A stretch of DNA of 64,000 nucleotides from Buchnera aphidicola (Myzocallis carpini) (lineage in GTDB: Bacteria; Pseudomonadota; Gammaproteobacteria; Enterobacterales; Enterobacteriaceae), in NCBI RefSeq assembly GCF_964059025.1, contig NZ_OZ060376.1:124392-188391 (forward strand), read 5' to 3'. Each line of letters starts with the position of its first letter. Position 1 is the first letter of the stretch. Below the pieces are notes generated by a model. The model saw only the letters and a list, made by a program, of their open reading frames with translations, did no database searches and was not told the DNA's origin. Shown piece after piece: positions 29,400 to 40,158 of this stretch. The position numbers were made by a program, and so were the translations under genes.

Positions 29400-30047
29400 T
29401 TAATAATTAAAATATTTTTTTGGTGGCCATCCTCCAAGTTTTTTCCATTGATTAATTAATTTACAAAATAATTTTGCAGTTTTTATAGTATCATATAGTG
29501 CAGAATGTGCCTGATGATTATCAAATGGTATTTTGAAGTATTGACAGGCTTTAGATAATACTGTTTGTCCTACAGCTAATCCACTTAATGTTGCTGTATC
29601 AAAAGTTACAAATGGATGGAATGGATTATTGGTTATTTTACATCTTTTAGCAGCTTCCATTAAAAAATTATGATCAAATGTTGCATTATGAGCTACAATA
29701 ATACTTTTTTTACATTGATGATATTGCATATCTTGAGATACAATATCAAAAATACATTTTAGTGCATATTCTTCGTCAACTGCTTGTCTTAAAGAACTAA
29801 ATAGATTGATTTTGTGTAAAATCATAGATTGTTTTTCAATTATTGCACCAAGGAATGGTTTAATATGAAAATGTATTGTTCTTAAATTTTCTAACCATCC
29901 TTGTTGATTCATTTTTAATGTAATGACTGCGATTTCTAGTAAAGCATTCATTTTATGGTCAAATCCTGTAGTTTCAATATCTATCACTACAGGATAAAAA
30001 TTTCGAAATCTATTTTTTAATAAATTATATTTTTTTTGTATATTCAT
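29400..30047 (-). CDS. rnt: Ribonuclease T
   Basis: RNase T is a DEDD-family 3'-5' exonuclease that trims the CCA end and 3' tails of tRNA and other stable RNA. The 215-residue product equals the E. coli length. Catalytic residues are visible: Asp23 and Glu25 in VIDIETTGF, Asp in [10 protein letters not shown], and the late His/Asp in HSALYDT. It converges on grxD and is divergent from ychF. Confidence 0.97.
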   Translation of the reverse strand: MNIQKKYNLLKNRFRNFYPVVIDIETTGFDHKMNALLEIAVITLKMNQQGWLENLRTIHFHIKPFLGAIIEKQSMILHKINLFSSLRQAVDEEYALKCIFDIVSQDMQYHQCKKSIIVAHNATFDHNFLMEAAKRCKITNNPFHPFVTFDTATLSGLAVGQTVLSKACQYFKIPFDNHQAHSALYDTIKTAKLFCKLINQWKKLGGWPPKKYFNY

Positions 30048-30438
30048 ATATTAATTTTAATTGTTAAAATATATTATATTTTATACAAAATTTTTATTTA
30101 TTTTTATAAACAATTTGATAAGTTTTATTACATATCATTCTAACTTTGGTAATTATTGTACGATGTAACATAATCATAATGATATTATTGAGAATACGTA
30201 TCATGTATTATATTATTTAAAGATATATATTTAAATTTTGAATTATTAATTTTATATGTAAAATTGTATATTATTAATCATATATGATAAATATTATTTT
30301 TTATATTTATAGATTGTATTAATTTATTCTTTTGGTATTATATTTTTATTGTGATTATTTTTATGAAAGTGAGTATTTTTTAATTATATAATATATTAAT
30401 GATATTGAAAGTGATATATTTTTATTTTAGGGATCTTT
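30048..30438. other. 391-base gap between divergent rnt and ychF
   Basis: No gene, RNA or strong repeat is visible; the stretch is almost all A and T. It should hold the promoters of rnt and ychF. In E. coli, pth (peptidyl-tRNA hydrolase) lies just upstream of ychF, so this gap may be a fully decayed pth locus, although no Pth motif can be read in any frame. Confidence 0.5.
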
Positions 30439-31527
30439 ATGAGTTTAAAATGTGGTATTATCGGTCTTCCAAATGTTGGAAAGTCTACGTTATTTAATAT
30501 TTTAACAAAATCTAAAATACCAGCAAAAAATTTTCCATTTTGTACTATTGATCCCAATATTGGCATTTCACCTGTTTTTGATGATCGATTATCTTTAATA
30601 TCAGAAATTATACATCCAGAAAATATTGTAACATCTTACGTAAAATTTATAGATATTGCAGGATTGGTTAAAGGAGCTGCTAAAGGATCAGGATTAGGTA
30701 ATGAATTTTTAAGTCATATTAGAACAGCTGATGCTATTATTCATATAGTACGTTGTTTTGAAGATCCTAATATTATTCATGTACATAATAAAATATCACC
30801 TGCATATGATATTGAAGTAGTTAATATGGAATTGATTTTATCAGATCTACAAATTTGTGAAAAAGAATTATTAAAATTAAAAAACCAAAAAAATAATATT
30901 GATATTGAACATGAAAAAAAAATAAAGATTTTACATATTTGTTTAAAGAATTTACAAAATTGTAAAATGATTAGGGCAGTATTTTTTAATGAAAAAGAAC
31001 TAGAGTTAATTAATTATTGTAAATTTATTACATTAAAACCAATTTTATATCTTGCAAATGTTTTAGAAAATAACAATAGTATAAAATATTTTAATCAATT
31101 ATTGAATTCTAATGCTGTTTTTAAAAATACTGTTATATCTGTTAATATTTTATCAGAATCTCATAAAAAAAATTCTATAGTATCAAAAAATAAAAATTTT
31201 TTAAATTTTACAAAAAATACAAGTTTCAAAATTCATACCATAATTAATTCTGCATATCATTTATTAAAATTACAAACTTTTTTTACTGTTGGAAAAAAAG
31301 AAGTACGTGCATGGGAAATTCATAAAGGTACAACAATTCTTGAAGCTGCTAAAAAAATTCATTCTGATTTTAAAAGAGGATTTATTAGAGCTCAGGTAAT
31401 TAGTTATATAGATTTTATTAATTGTAACGGAGAAAATAAAGCAAAGGCATTAGGTAAAATACGATTAGAAGGTAAAAAATATATTGTTCAAGATGGAGAC
31501 ATTATTAAATTTTTATTTAAAGTATAA
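30439..31527 (+). CDS. ychF: Redox-regulated ATPase YchF
   Basis: YchF is an Obg-family P-loop ATPase that associates with ribosomes. The 362-residue product (363 in E. coli) has the Walker A motif GLPNVGKST near residues 9-17, the PFCTIDPN switch, the DIAGLVKGA motif and, in place of the GTP-specifying NKxD, the family-type YLANVLE. The C-terminal TGS-like domain (TFFTVGKKEVRAWEI, FKRGFIRA, VQDGDIIKFLF) is complete. AGGGATC lies shortly before the ATG. Confidence 0.97.
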   Translation: MSLKCGIIGLPNVGKSTLFNILTKSKIPAKNFPFCTIDPNIGISPVFDDRLSLISEIIHPENIVTSYVKFIDIAGLVKGAAKGSGLGNEFLSHIRTADAIIHIVRCFEDPNIIHVHNKISPAYDIEVVNMELILSDLQICEKELLKLKNQKNNIDIEHEKKIKILHICLKNLQNCKMIRAVFFNEKELELINYCKFITLKPILYLANVLENNNSIKYFNQLLNSNAVFKNTVISVNILSESHKKNSIVSKNKNFLNFTKNTSFKIHTIINSAYHLLKLQTFFTVGKKEVRAWEIHKGTTILEAAKKIHSDFKRGFIRAQVISYIDFINCNGENKAKALGKIRLEGKKYIVQDGDIIKFLFKV

Positions 31528-31531
31528 TTTT

Positions 31532-31564
31532 TTAGAGAAGAAAGAAATAGCTATTCTTCTCTAA
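31532..31564. terminator. Bidirectional terminator hairpin
   Basis: An 11-base perfect stem, TTAGAGAAGAA (31532-31542) with TTCTTCTCTAA (31554-31564), has an 11-base loop. It fills most of the 45-base gap between converging ychF and thrC and has more G+C than its surroundings. Confidence 0.8.
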
Positions 31565-31572
31565 TAAATTAT

Positions 31573-32859
31573 TTATGTAATTAAAATTTTTTTTAGTTTT
31601 TCAAAGTTTGGTTTCATGTAGTGTGATAATATAGGTAATTTAGATGGTATTTTTAGTTTTTCAGGTAACGGAACAGTAATATTTAATATATCATCTACAA
31701 CATTTTTAAATTTTGCTGGATGTGCTGTACCAAAAAATAGTCCATATTCATTAGATTGTAATTGATTTTTAAGTAATTTATATGCTATTGCTGCATGTGG
31801 TTCAGAAATATATCCCATATTTTTTAATTGAATTAATGTTTTACAGGTTACATTATCTGATATACTTCCATATCCTAGTTGATTTAATTTCCATTTTTTT
31901 CGGTGAAATAATTCCTCTACTCTTGGCCAATTATTAGGACGACTAATATCCATTGCATTAGATATTGTGGAAATACAGTTATATGGTTTCCATTTTCCAG
32001 TTTTTAAAAATCTAGGAACGGTATCATTAGTGTTTGTTGCAGCAATAAATGATTTTATAGGAAGACCCATGGATTTTGCTAGTAAACCTGCTGTTAAATT
32101 TCCAAAATTTCCACAAGGTACTGAAATTACTATATTATTACGATGTTTTTTGGGAATTAATGCATATGCTTCAAAATAATAACATATTTGCGCTAATAAT
32201 CTACTAATATTAATAGAATTAGCAGAGTTTAAACCTGTGTTTTTTTTTAATTGATGATCATTAAATGCTTGTTTCACTAATGTTTGACATTCATCAAAAC
32301 TACCATCTATTGCAATTGTTGTAATATTATGCCCTAATGTACAAAATAATGTTTCTTGTAATTTACTAATTTTTCCTTCCGGATATAGTATAACCACTCG
32401 AATATTTTTAGATTTATAAAAAGCATGCGCGACGGCTGCTCCAGTATCTCCTGAAGTTGCTGTTAAAATTGTTATAATTTCGTTATTTGTATTTAAATGA
32501 GATAGTATTCTTTCCATAAATCTAGCACCAAAATCTTTAAATGCTAGTGTAGGTCCATGAAAAAGTTCACAACATGATATATTATCAGTCACTGGAGCGA
32601 TTTTTGGGCCTGGAAATGAGAATGCGTGGTATACATATTTTTTTAAATCGTTAATACTGATTTCATTTCCTATTAGCATAGATAGTATTTTAACACTACG
32701 TGTTAAAAAATCCATTTCGATCATGGCATCTAATTCTTTTGCTTTCAAAATAGGTAAATCTATTGGAAAGAATAATCCTTGATGTTCTCCTAATCCCATT
32801 TTTACTGCTTTTAAAAAACTTACCTGTTCATAATGATTCTTTAAATTATATAATTTCAT
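31573..32859 (-). CDS. thrC: Threonine synthase
   Basis: ThrC makes threonine from O-phosphohomoserine using pyridoxal phosphate. The product has 428 residues, the E. coli length. The PLP lysine is Lys108 in TLAFKDFGARFM, with TATSGDTGAAVAHAF for phosphate binding, and VSVPCGNFGNLTAG later. It is the last gene of thrABC; its start is five bases after the thrB stop. Threonine is one of the essential amino acids supplied to the host. Confidence 0.98.
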   Translation of the reverse strand: MKLYNLKNHYEQVSFLKAVKMGLGEHQGLFFPIDLPILKAKELDAMIEMDFLTRSVKILSMLIGNEISINDLKKYVYHAFSFPGPKIAPVTDNISCCELFHGPTLAFKDFGARFMERILSHLNTNNEIITILTATSGDTGAAVAHAFYKSKNIRVVILYPEGKISKLQETLFCTLGHNITTIAIDGSFDECQTLVKQAFNDHQLKKNTGLNSANSINISRLLAQICYYFEAYALIPKKHRNNIVISVPCGNFGNLTAGLLAKSMGLPIKSFIAATNTNDTVPRFLKTGKWKPYNCISTISNAMDISRPNNWPRVEELFHRKKWKLNQLGYGSISDNVTCKTLIQLKNMGYISEPHAAIAYKLLKNQLQSNEYGLFFGTAHPAKFKNVVDDILNITVPLPEKLKIPSKLPILSHYMKPNFEKLKKILIT

Positions 32860-32864
32860 GGATA

Positions 32865-33797
32865 TTATACTCCTATATTTCTTGTTCCTTTTGTATCTAC
32901 ATTACAAATATGAACAAATCCGTGTTTATTTTTTAGATAATGTTTTGATAACCATATTGATATTTTATTTGCTGATGTTTCATTTTCACATATTACAAAG
33001 ATTGTTGGTCCTGATCCGGATATTCCAAAATTAATTGCTCCTAAATCTAATATATTTTTTTTGATATTAGTAAAATTTTGAATTAATGGTATACGATATG
33101 GTTCTGCAAGAATATCTTTCATTAATGTATATGCTAATTTTTCTTGTTTTGTATAAGATGCATGTATAAATCCTGCTAATAATTTACTGTGTTCAATACA
33201 AATTTTTTTATTATATTGTAAAGGTAATATTGATCTTGCTTGTGATGTTGATATTTTTATTCCTGGCCAAGCAACAATCCAAATCCAATTTTTAAAAAAG
33301 GGAATTGATTGGCTAATAATATTATTTTCATTTATTATTAATTGTAAACCTCCGTAGTAGCATGGAGCAACATTATCATAATGTATTTCTCCAGATATTT
33401 CACCTTCAATTTTTCCCATTAATTTCAGTAATTGTTGTTTATTTAGAGGTTTTTTGCAAAATTCATTGATAGCTACTAAAGTTGCTACAATGGAACATGC
33501 GCTAGAACCCAGTCCAGAACCAATAGGCATATTTTTTTCTAATAGAATTGAAATAGGTATTTTTTTTCCAATAATTGTACAAAAATGATTCCAACATTTC
33601 CAAATAATATTTTCTTGAATATTTTTTGGAAGTTGAAATGCAAACTTTCCTATGTTTGTCAAGGAAAAAGTGTGATTTTTTTTTACAATTACACAATCTC
33701 CTAACTTTTTTCCATCTTTCGGTGAAATAGCAACTCCGAGTGTATCAAAACCGACATTGATATTTCCGATAGAAGCAGGTGCATAAATTTTTATCAT
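32865..33797 (-). CDS. thrB: Homoserine kinase
   Basis: ThrB phosphorylates homoserine, the step before threonine synthase. The product has 310 residues, as in E. coli. The GHMP-kinase ATP motif [12 protein letters not shown] is visible near residue 90, together with the N-terminal [15 protein letters not shown] block and the C-terminal GSGPTIF block. It lies between thrA and thrC with short spacers (17 and 5 bases), as an operon. Confidence 0.98.
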   Translation of the reverse strand: MIKIYAPASIGNINVGFDTLGVAISPKDGKKLGDCVIVKKNHTFSLTNIGKFAFQLPKNIQENIIWKCWNHFCTIIGKKIPISILLEKNMPIGSGLGSSACSIVATLVAINEFCKKPLNKQQLLKLMGKIEGEISGEIHYDNVAPCYYGGLQLIINENNIISQSIPFFKNWIWIVAWPGIKISTSQARSILPLQYNKKICIEHSKLLAGFIHASYTKQEKLAYTLMKDILAEPYRIPLIQNFTNIKKNILDLGAINFGISGSGPTIFVICENETSANKISIWLSKHYLKNKHGFVHICNVDTKGTRNIGV

Positions 33798-33814
33798 ATT
33801 TATATTCCTAATAA

Positions 33815-36265
33815 TTATGATAATATTTGTAATAAATCAGAAAAAATTCCAGCAGCTGTGACATTATTTCCAGCACCATAACCTCTTAATACTAATGGTA
33901 TTGGTTGATAATAATTACTATATATAGTAAGTGCATTTTCTCCATTTTTAACATTATATAATGGGTTTGTTTTATCTACTTCGATGAGTTTAACCTGGCA
34001 AATGCCTCCTGATTGAATGTTTCCAATATATCTTAAAACTTTTTTATTTTTTTTAGCTTTTTTTGACTTTTCAAGAAAAATTTTATTTATTTTTTGTAAT
34101 TCTTTAAAAAATATTTTTTCATCATTAATATCAAAAAATTCTTTAGGTAATATTGGTTGAATATCAATATCTTTTAATTCTAAAGGATATCCTGCTTCTC
34201 GAGCAATAATTAATAATTTTCTAGCAACATCAATTCCAGATAAGTCATCTTTTGGATTGGGTTCGGTAAATCCTAATTTTTGTGCCATTTTTGTAGATTC
34301 TGTAATTGATACTCCTTCTTCTAATTTTCCAAAAATATACGATAACGATCCTGAAAGTATTCCTTGAAAGCTAATGAGTTTATCTCCTGCATAAAATAAA
34401 TTTCTTAATGTTGTAATGACTGGTAATCCAGCACTAACATTAGTTTCGTATAAAAATTTTTTATTTACTTTAATAGCTATTTTTCTAATTTTTTTATATT
34501 CATTCCAATGATTTGTATTTGCTTTTTTATTTGGTGTGACAATATGAATTTTATTCGAAAGAATTTTATCATAGGAATCAGATATTTTTTGACTTGCAGT
34601 ACAATCTATAATTACTGGATTATATAAATATTTTTTCTTTGCATATTGAATAATTGTTTTTATACAGAATGGTTTTTGATTTTGGTAAAAATTTTTTCTC
34701 CAATCATCTAGTCTAATACCATGGAGATTTATAAACATATTTTTTGAATTTGCAATACCACATATTTTAAACTTTATATTTTTGTTTTTTAACCAAAATT
34801 TTTGTTTTGAAAATTGTTGTATTAAAGCAGAACCAACACCTCCAATACCTATTAAAAATATTTCAAGAATATTTTTTTTGTTAAAGAGACGATCGTGTAT
34901 TATTTTAATTTTTTTTATAATATTTTTGGTATTGGTAATAATGGAAATAGAATTTTGAGATATATGATTAATAATATTAAAATTATTCATATTACTATAT
35001 TGTATAGCATACATAATTTTTTTAATAATTTTATTGTCATTTTTAATATTATTACCAATCACTGATATTACTTTAATATTTTTTTCAATTTTTATAATCT
35101 CTATAATTTTATTATCAATTTTGTTTTTTAATGTATGATATAGTAGTTCTTGAATTTTTTGATATTTTTCCCCAATTATATAAAACGTATATATATTTTG
35201 CAGATGTGAATATTGAGTTAGTAATATCTGTATTTTAGATTCAAAAAATATTAAAAAAATTTTTTTTGTTATTACATGACTTTCATAAGTTTTTAATATT
35301 TTAATTTGAACCATAATGATTTTATCAAGATATGTGATACCTTTAATTTTGTTTTTTAAATGATTTTTTTGTTGTTTTTCAATAATTGTTCCTTCATTGT
35401 TTGGAGCAGATGTGTTTTTTATAACACATTTTATATTGTTTTTGAATAACGGTAAAATTGTTTTTGGATGTAATACTTTTGCTCCAAAGTAAGATAATTC
35501 AATTGCTTCTTCGTAAGATAGTGATTTTAATAATTTTGCTTTTTTAGATATTTTAGGATCTGTTGTATATACACCATCTACATCAGTCCAAATTTCACAA
35601 GTATGTGCATTTAAACATACTGCAAGTATTGCAGCAGAATAATCTGATCCATTTCTTCCTAATGTTACTAATTGATTTTTTTGATTTCCAGCAATAAAAC
35701 CTGCCATTAGTATAATTGTTTTTTTAAGAGGAATATTTTTTTTAAAATTGTTTTGTGTTTCTTGAAGTTCTACTGTTGCATGTAAAGGATTTCCTGTTGC
35801 TATAATTGTTTTTATTGGATCAATAACAAATATAGAAAAATTTTTCAGTATTAATAGTTCTTTCATAATAATTATGGATATTCGCTCACCAATAGAAATA
35901 ATCTTTGCATAAATATAATTGATATCTTCTTGTGTATTTTGAATATCCTGAATTATTTCTTGTATTTTTTGCAGAATATTATTAACTTTATTTAATATTT
36001 TTTGATATGGAAAGTGTATTTGAAAATTTTGTATTTCATAAATAATGTTATTAAAAATTTTTTTTAAAGATATAAATATGTTTTCTGATGATTGATTACA
36101 TTGAATATTTTCAATAATTTCGGATAAATAATTAGTTACTTTTGCTGGAGCAGATAATACAACAGATACTGATGTATCTTTTGTTTTATTTTTAATAATT
36201 TCAGAAACATGTAAAAATTTCTTTGCATTTGATAATGACGTGCCACCAAATTTAAGGGTTTGCAT
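33815..36265 (-). CDS. thrA: Bifunctional aspartokinase I / homoserine dehydrogenase I
   Basis: ThrA catalyses the first and third steps from aspartate to threonine. The product has 816 residues (820 in E. coli). The kinase start [10 protein letters not shown], the [11 protein letters not shown] and [12 protein letters not shown] motifs, and the dehydrogenase [16 protein letters not shown]-like and GSLSYIFG blocks are all present. The central regulatory ACT region is much less conserved, and the second loop that reads AQGSSERSIS in E. coli is shortened to SQNSIS, so feedback by threonine may be altered. No thrL-like leader peptide with runs of Thr and Ile codons was seen upstream. Confidence 0.97.
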   Translation of the reverse strand: MQTLKFGGTSLSNAKKFLHVSEIIKNKTKDTSVSVVLSAPAKVTNYLSEIIENIQCNQSSENIFISLKKIFNNIIYEIQNFQIHFPYQKILNKVNNILQKIQEIIQDIQNTQEDINYIYAKIISIGERISIIIMKELLILKNFSIFVIDPIKTIIATGNPLHATVELQETQNNFKKNIPLKKTIILMAGFIAGNQKNQLVTLGRNGSDYSAAILAVCLNAHTCEIWTDVDGVYTTDPKISKKAKLLKSLSYEEAIELSYFGAKVLHPKTILPLFKNNIKCVIKNTSAPNNEGTIIEKQQKNHLKNKIKGITYLDKIIMVQIKILKTYESHVITKKIFLIFFESKIQILLTQYSHLQNIYTFYIIGEKYQKIQELLYHTLKNKIDNKIIEIIKIEKNIKVISVIGNNIKNDNKIIKKIMYAIQYSNMNNFNIINHISQNSISIITNTKNIIKKIKIIHDRLFNKKNILEIFLIGIGGVGSALIQQFSKQKFWLKNKNIKFKICGIANSKNMFINLHGIRLDDWRKNFYQNQKPFCIKTIIQYAKKKYLYNPVIIDCTASQKISDSYDKILSNKIHIVTPNKKANTNHWNEYKKIRKIAIKVNKKFLYETNVSAGLPVITTLRNLFYAGDKLISFQGILSGSLSYIFGKLEEGVSITESTKMAQKLGFTEPNPKDDLSGIDVARKLLIIAREAGYPLELKDIDIQPILPKEFFDINDEKIFFKELQKINKIFLEKSKKAKKNKKVLRYIGNIQSGGICQVKLIEVDKTNPLYNVKNGENALTIYSNYYQPIPLVLRGYGAGNNVTAAGIFSDLLQILS

Positions 36266-36682
36266 TGAATGTTTATTTCCTTAATGATAAATTAAAAATT
36301 TCAATCATTTTTATTTTTTAAAGACTCATTTTCTTATCAAAATTTTTATGTTTTATGATAAAAATTATTATCTTATTCAATATTTTGTATAAATATACAA
36401 TTTATATACTATAAAAATATCATACATGAAAATAAGAAATTTGTTATATATGTGAAGAAGAAATCATATTTATAGTTTGTTTTGTATGATATAAGACATT
36501 GAAATTATTCTGTATTTTATATATTTTATATACATATTTATTGCATTATTATACTGATGATATATTTTTTTTGAAATATATTTATTTTAAATGATATATT
36601 ATTAATAAAATAATTATTGTATAAATTGTGAACATATGTAATTTTTTATTTTATATTTTATATTTTATATTATAGGATTTTT
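36266..36682. other. 417-base gap between divergent thrA and truA
   Basis: No gene or RNA is visible. It should contain the thr operon and truA promoters. A 9-bp hairpin (36341-36349 with 36358-36366) lies about 75-100 bases upstream of thrA on the transcribed side; it might be part of a leader, but it is all A and T. The gap is large for this genome and may be the remains of lost genes. Confidence 0.5.
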
Positions 36683-37471
36683 ATGTATCACGGTACTCAT
36701 GTTATAAAATTTGCACTAGGTGTAGAATATGATGGTAGTTATTATCATGGATGGCAAGAACAAAAATCAGGTATTGCAAGTATTCAAGAAGAAGTGGAAA
36801 AAGCAATTTCTATTATTGCTAACCATAAAATAAAAGTATTTTGTGCAGGAAGAACAGATTCTAAAGTCCATAGCTTAGGACAAGTAATACATTTTTATAC
36901 TACTGCTATTCGTAAGAATATTTCTTGGATACTTGGTATTAATAGTTATTTACCGAATAGTATTTCTATACAATGGATTAGAAAAGTATCTCAATTATTT
37001 CACGCAAGATATAGTGCAGTATCACGTTGTTATAGATATATTATTTATAATAATAAATTTCGATCTCCTATTTATTATAATAAAACAACACATATTCATC
37101 ATAATTTAAATGTAGAAAATATGTATAAAGCAAGTCAATTGATTCTTGGAGAACATGATTTTACTTCATTTAGATCTAGTACATGTCAAGCTTGTACAAC
37201 ATATAGAAAAATTGTATATATTAATGTTTCTAAATTTCATAATTTTGTTTTTATTGATATTAAAGCAAATTCTTTTTTACAATATATGGTACGAAATATT
37301 GTAGGATGTTTAATTGAAATTGGAAAAATGAAAAAAAATTTTGAATGGATAAAATATGTTTTAGAAAAAAAAAATCGTTTATTTTGTGCACCTACTGCTA
37401 TTGCAAATGGTTTGTATTTATTTACAATCAATTATCCTAGTTATTTTAATATACCATCTATTTATTTTTAG
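36683..37471 (+). CDS. truA: tRNA pseudouridine(38-40) synthase
   Basis: TruA makes pseudouridine at positions 38-40 of the tRNA anticodon arm. The 262-residue product (270 in E. coli) has the catalytic Asp59 in [11 protein letters not shown], the [17 protein letters not shown] block, ENDFTSFR-like EHDFTSFRS and the MVRNIVG block. The usual AGRTDAGVH is AGRTDSKVH here, but the RTD core is kept. An AGGAT ribosome-binding site precedes the ATG. Confidence 0.97.
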   Translation: MYHGTHVIKFALGVEYDGSYYHGWQEQKSGIASIQEEVEKAISIIANHKIKVFCAGRTDSKVHSLGQVIHFYTTAIRKNISWILGINSYLPNSISIQWIRKVSQLFHARYSAVSRCYRYIIYNNKFRSPIYYNKTTHIHHNLNVENMYKASQLILGEHDFTSFRSSTCQACTTYRKIVYINVSKFHNFVFIDIKANSFLQYMVRNIVGCLIEIGKMKKNFEWIKYVLEKKNRLFCAPTAIANGLYLFTINYPSYFNIPSIYF

Positions 37472-37569
37472 AATATTTGATATTGTTATAATTATATTAA
37501 ATTTATATGTACATAATATATTTTATTTTAAATACTATTTTATATCTTAATTAATAATACGAGAATTCT

Positions 37570-40058
37570 ATGGATGCCAATGTTTTTGATTTTTTTTTAA
37601 AAAATAATAATAAAATATTTAATCATGTAAAAAATACTCTTAATATTATTAATAATTTAGAACGTTCTTTTCAAAAGCTATCAGATAAAGAATTAAAAAA
37701 AAAACTATTTTTTTTAAAAAAAGTTTAAAATATGGAAAGTCATTAGAAGAATTATTACCTGAAGCATTTGCAACTGTTCGAGAAGCTAGTAAAAGAGTAT
37801 TCAATATGCGGCATTTTGATGTTCAGATATTAGGTGGAATTTTTTTATATAAAAATTATATTACAGAAATGAAAACAGGCGAAGGAAAAACTTTAACAGC
37901 TACTTTACCTGCATACTTATATGCATTAAAAGAACGTGGTGTACATATAATTACCATGAATGAATATTTAGCAACACGGGATGCGAAAAAAAATAAACAA
38001 TTATTTGAATTTCTTGGTTTAACTGTGGGTCTTAATATTTCTGGTCTTTCTCTTGAATTAAAAAAAAAAGCATATTTTTCTGACATTACTTATGGTACAA
38101 ATAGTGAATTTTGTTTTGATTATTTACGAGATAATATGATTTTTCATACAAAACATCGTGTTCAAAGAGATTTATATTATGCTTTACTTGATGAAGTTGA
38201 TTCTATTTTAATTGATGAAGCACGAACGCCATTAATTATTTCTGGTGTATTATATGAAAATACTAATATTTATAACACGATTAATAACTTAATTAAATAT
38301 TTTCCTAAAACGGTTGGATATGATGCGCAATTTGTAAAAAATTCTGGAGACTATGTTATAGATTGGAAATCTAAACAAATTATTTTAACGGATCAAGGTT
38401 TAATTCGAATTGAAAAATTACTTGTTAAAAATAAATTAATTACTACACCTTCTTCTTTGTATTTAGTAAATAATATTATCTTGATTAAATATTTTATTTC
38501 TGCTTTACGTGCACATATTTTTTTTAAAAAAGATATAGATTATATTGTCAAAGAAAGAAAAATTATTATTGTTGATGAACATACTGGTCGTATGGTTCCA
38601 AATAGGAGATGGTCAGATGGATTACATCAAGCCATAGAAGCTAAAGAAAAAGTATCTATATTACATGAAACGCAAACATTAGCATCCATGACTTTACAAA
38701 ATTATTTTAAATTATATAAGTATCTTTCTGGTATGACAGGTACTGCAATGACTGAAGCATTTGAATTTAAAGTTATTTATAATATAAAAACAGTTGTGAT
38801 TCCTACTAATTGTCTCATGATACGTAAAGATCTCTCAGATGTATTATATGTTACAGAAAAAGAAAAAATTAATGCAATTGTTAAAGATATTCAAAATTGT
38901 CTGTTAAACAAAAGACCAGTATTAGTAGGAACAATATCGATTCAAAAGTCAGAAATACTTTCTCAACAATTAACGAAGTTAAATATTAAACATAATGTCT
39001 TAAATGCAAAATTTTATAAAAAAGAAGCTAAAATTATTTCTCAAGCTGGTCAGTTAAATGCTGTGACAATTTCTACTAATATGTCTGGTAGGGGAACAGA
39101 TATTGTATTGGGAGGAGAAATACAAAAAAGAGAAGATTGTACTTCTGATATTGAATATGAAAAAAAAAAAAAAATATGGAAAAAAAGACATGATTTAGTT
39201 GTTTTTTCTGGTGGTTTACATGTGATTGGTACCGAAAGACATGAATCACGACGTATTGATAATCAATTAAGGGGTAGAGCAGGAAGACAAGGAGATCCAG
39301 GTTCTTCTCGTTTTTATTTATCTATGGAAGATGTTTTAATGAAAATTTTTATCCCAAGAAATATAAAAAATATTATTCAAAAATATAATTTAACATACGG
39401 AGAACCTATACAACATAATTGGATTAATCATTTTATTTTGTATGCACAAAAAAAAATAGAAAATAATAATTTTGAAATTCGTAAACAATTATTAGAATAT
39501 GATAATATTTTAAATATTCATAGAAATATAATATATTTTTTAAGAAACTATATATTAGAGATGAAAGATATAAAAGTATTAATAAAAAATTATTTATTTA
39601 TAAATATATGTAAAATAATTCATAAAAATTGTCTAGAAAAATCTTTTTTAAAAAAAAAACAAATTTTTAGAATTATCAATATTTTAAAAGAAGATTTTCA
39701 TATAATATATCGTTTTTCTTATAATAACAGTAATTATTACTATATTTCTCCTAGAGATTTTTGTAAAAAAATTTATCAATTTATTAAATATTCTTATTGT
39801 GCTAAAGAGAGAAAAATTGGATTTTCTACAGTTAGAAAATTTGAAAAAACTATTATGTTAAGTACTTTAGATTTGTTTTGGATAGAGCATTTATCTTTTA
39901 TGGATTATTTACGAAAAGGAATACATTTTCGAGGATATGCACAAAAAGATCCTAAACAAGAATATATTAAAGAAGCATTTAATATTTTTTCTATTATGTT
40001 AGATACATTACAATATAAAGCAATTTCTAAAATAATAAAAAAAATTATGGGTTTTTAA
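37570..40058 (+). CDS. secA: Preprotein translocase ATPase SecA, frameshifted near 5' end
   Basis: SecA drives protein export through SecYEG. Translation from ATG 37570 gives a SecA-like N terminus (LSDKELKKK) for 52 codons and then hits TAA at 37726. The tract T8A7 (37708-37722) ends this frame; in the -1 frame the match continues at once (SLKYGKSLEELLPEAFATVREASKRVF) and stays open to 40058. One extra A or T would restore an 829-residue protein. Walker A (TGEGKT), LLDEVDSILIDEARTP, MTGTAMTEAFEF and GRAGRQGDPGSS are intact. The C-terminal linker and zinc-binding SecB site of E. coli (901 residues) are absent. The TTA AAA AAA G context allows -1 slippage, so a functional product is plausible. 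Confidence 0.9.
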
Positions 40059-40158
40059 AATTTTATTTTATAATACAAATAATTTAACTATTTTTTTTAT
40101 TTCTGTTATTATATAATATAATAATCATGAAGTAAATTTTTTAAAATTTGGAATTGTG

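Noticed and set aside
36341-36366. Threonine operon attenuator
   Set aside because: A 9-bp A/T hairpin exists upstream of thrA, but there is no leader peptide with Thr/Ile codon runs and no clear terminator U-tract, so attenuation is not supported.
37806-40058. SecA starting at internal ATG 37806
   Set aside because: About 80 residues of recognisable SecA sequence lie upstream across the frameshift, and the loss would remove part of the first nucleotide-binding domain; internal initiation is possible but less likely than slippage.
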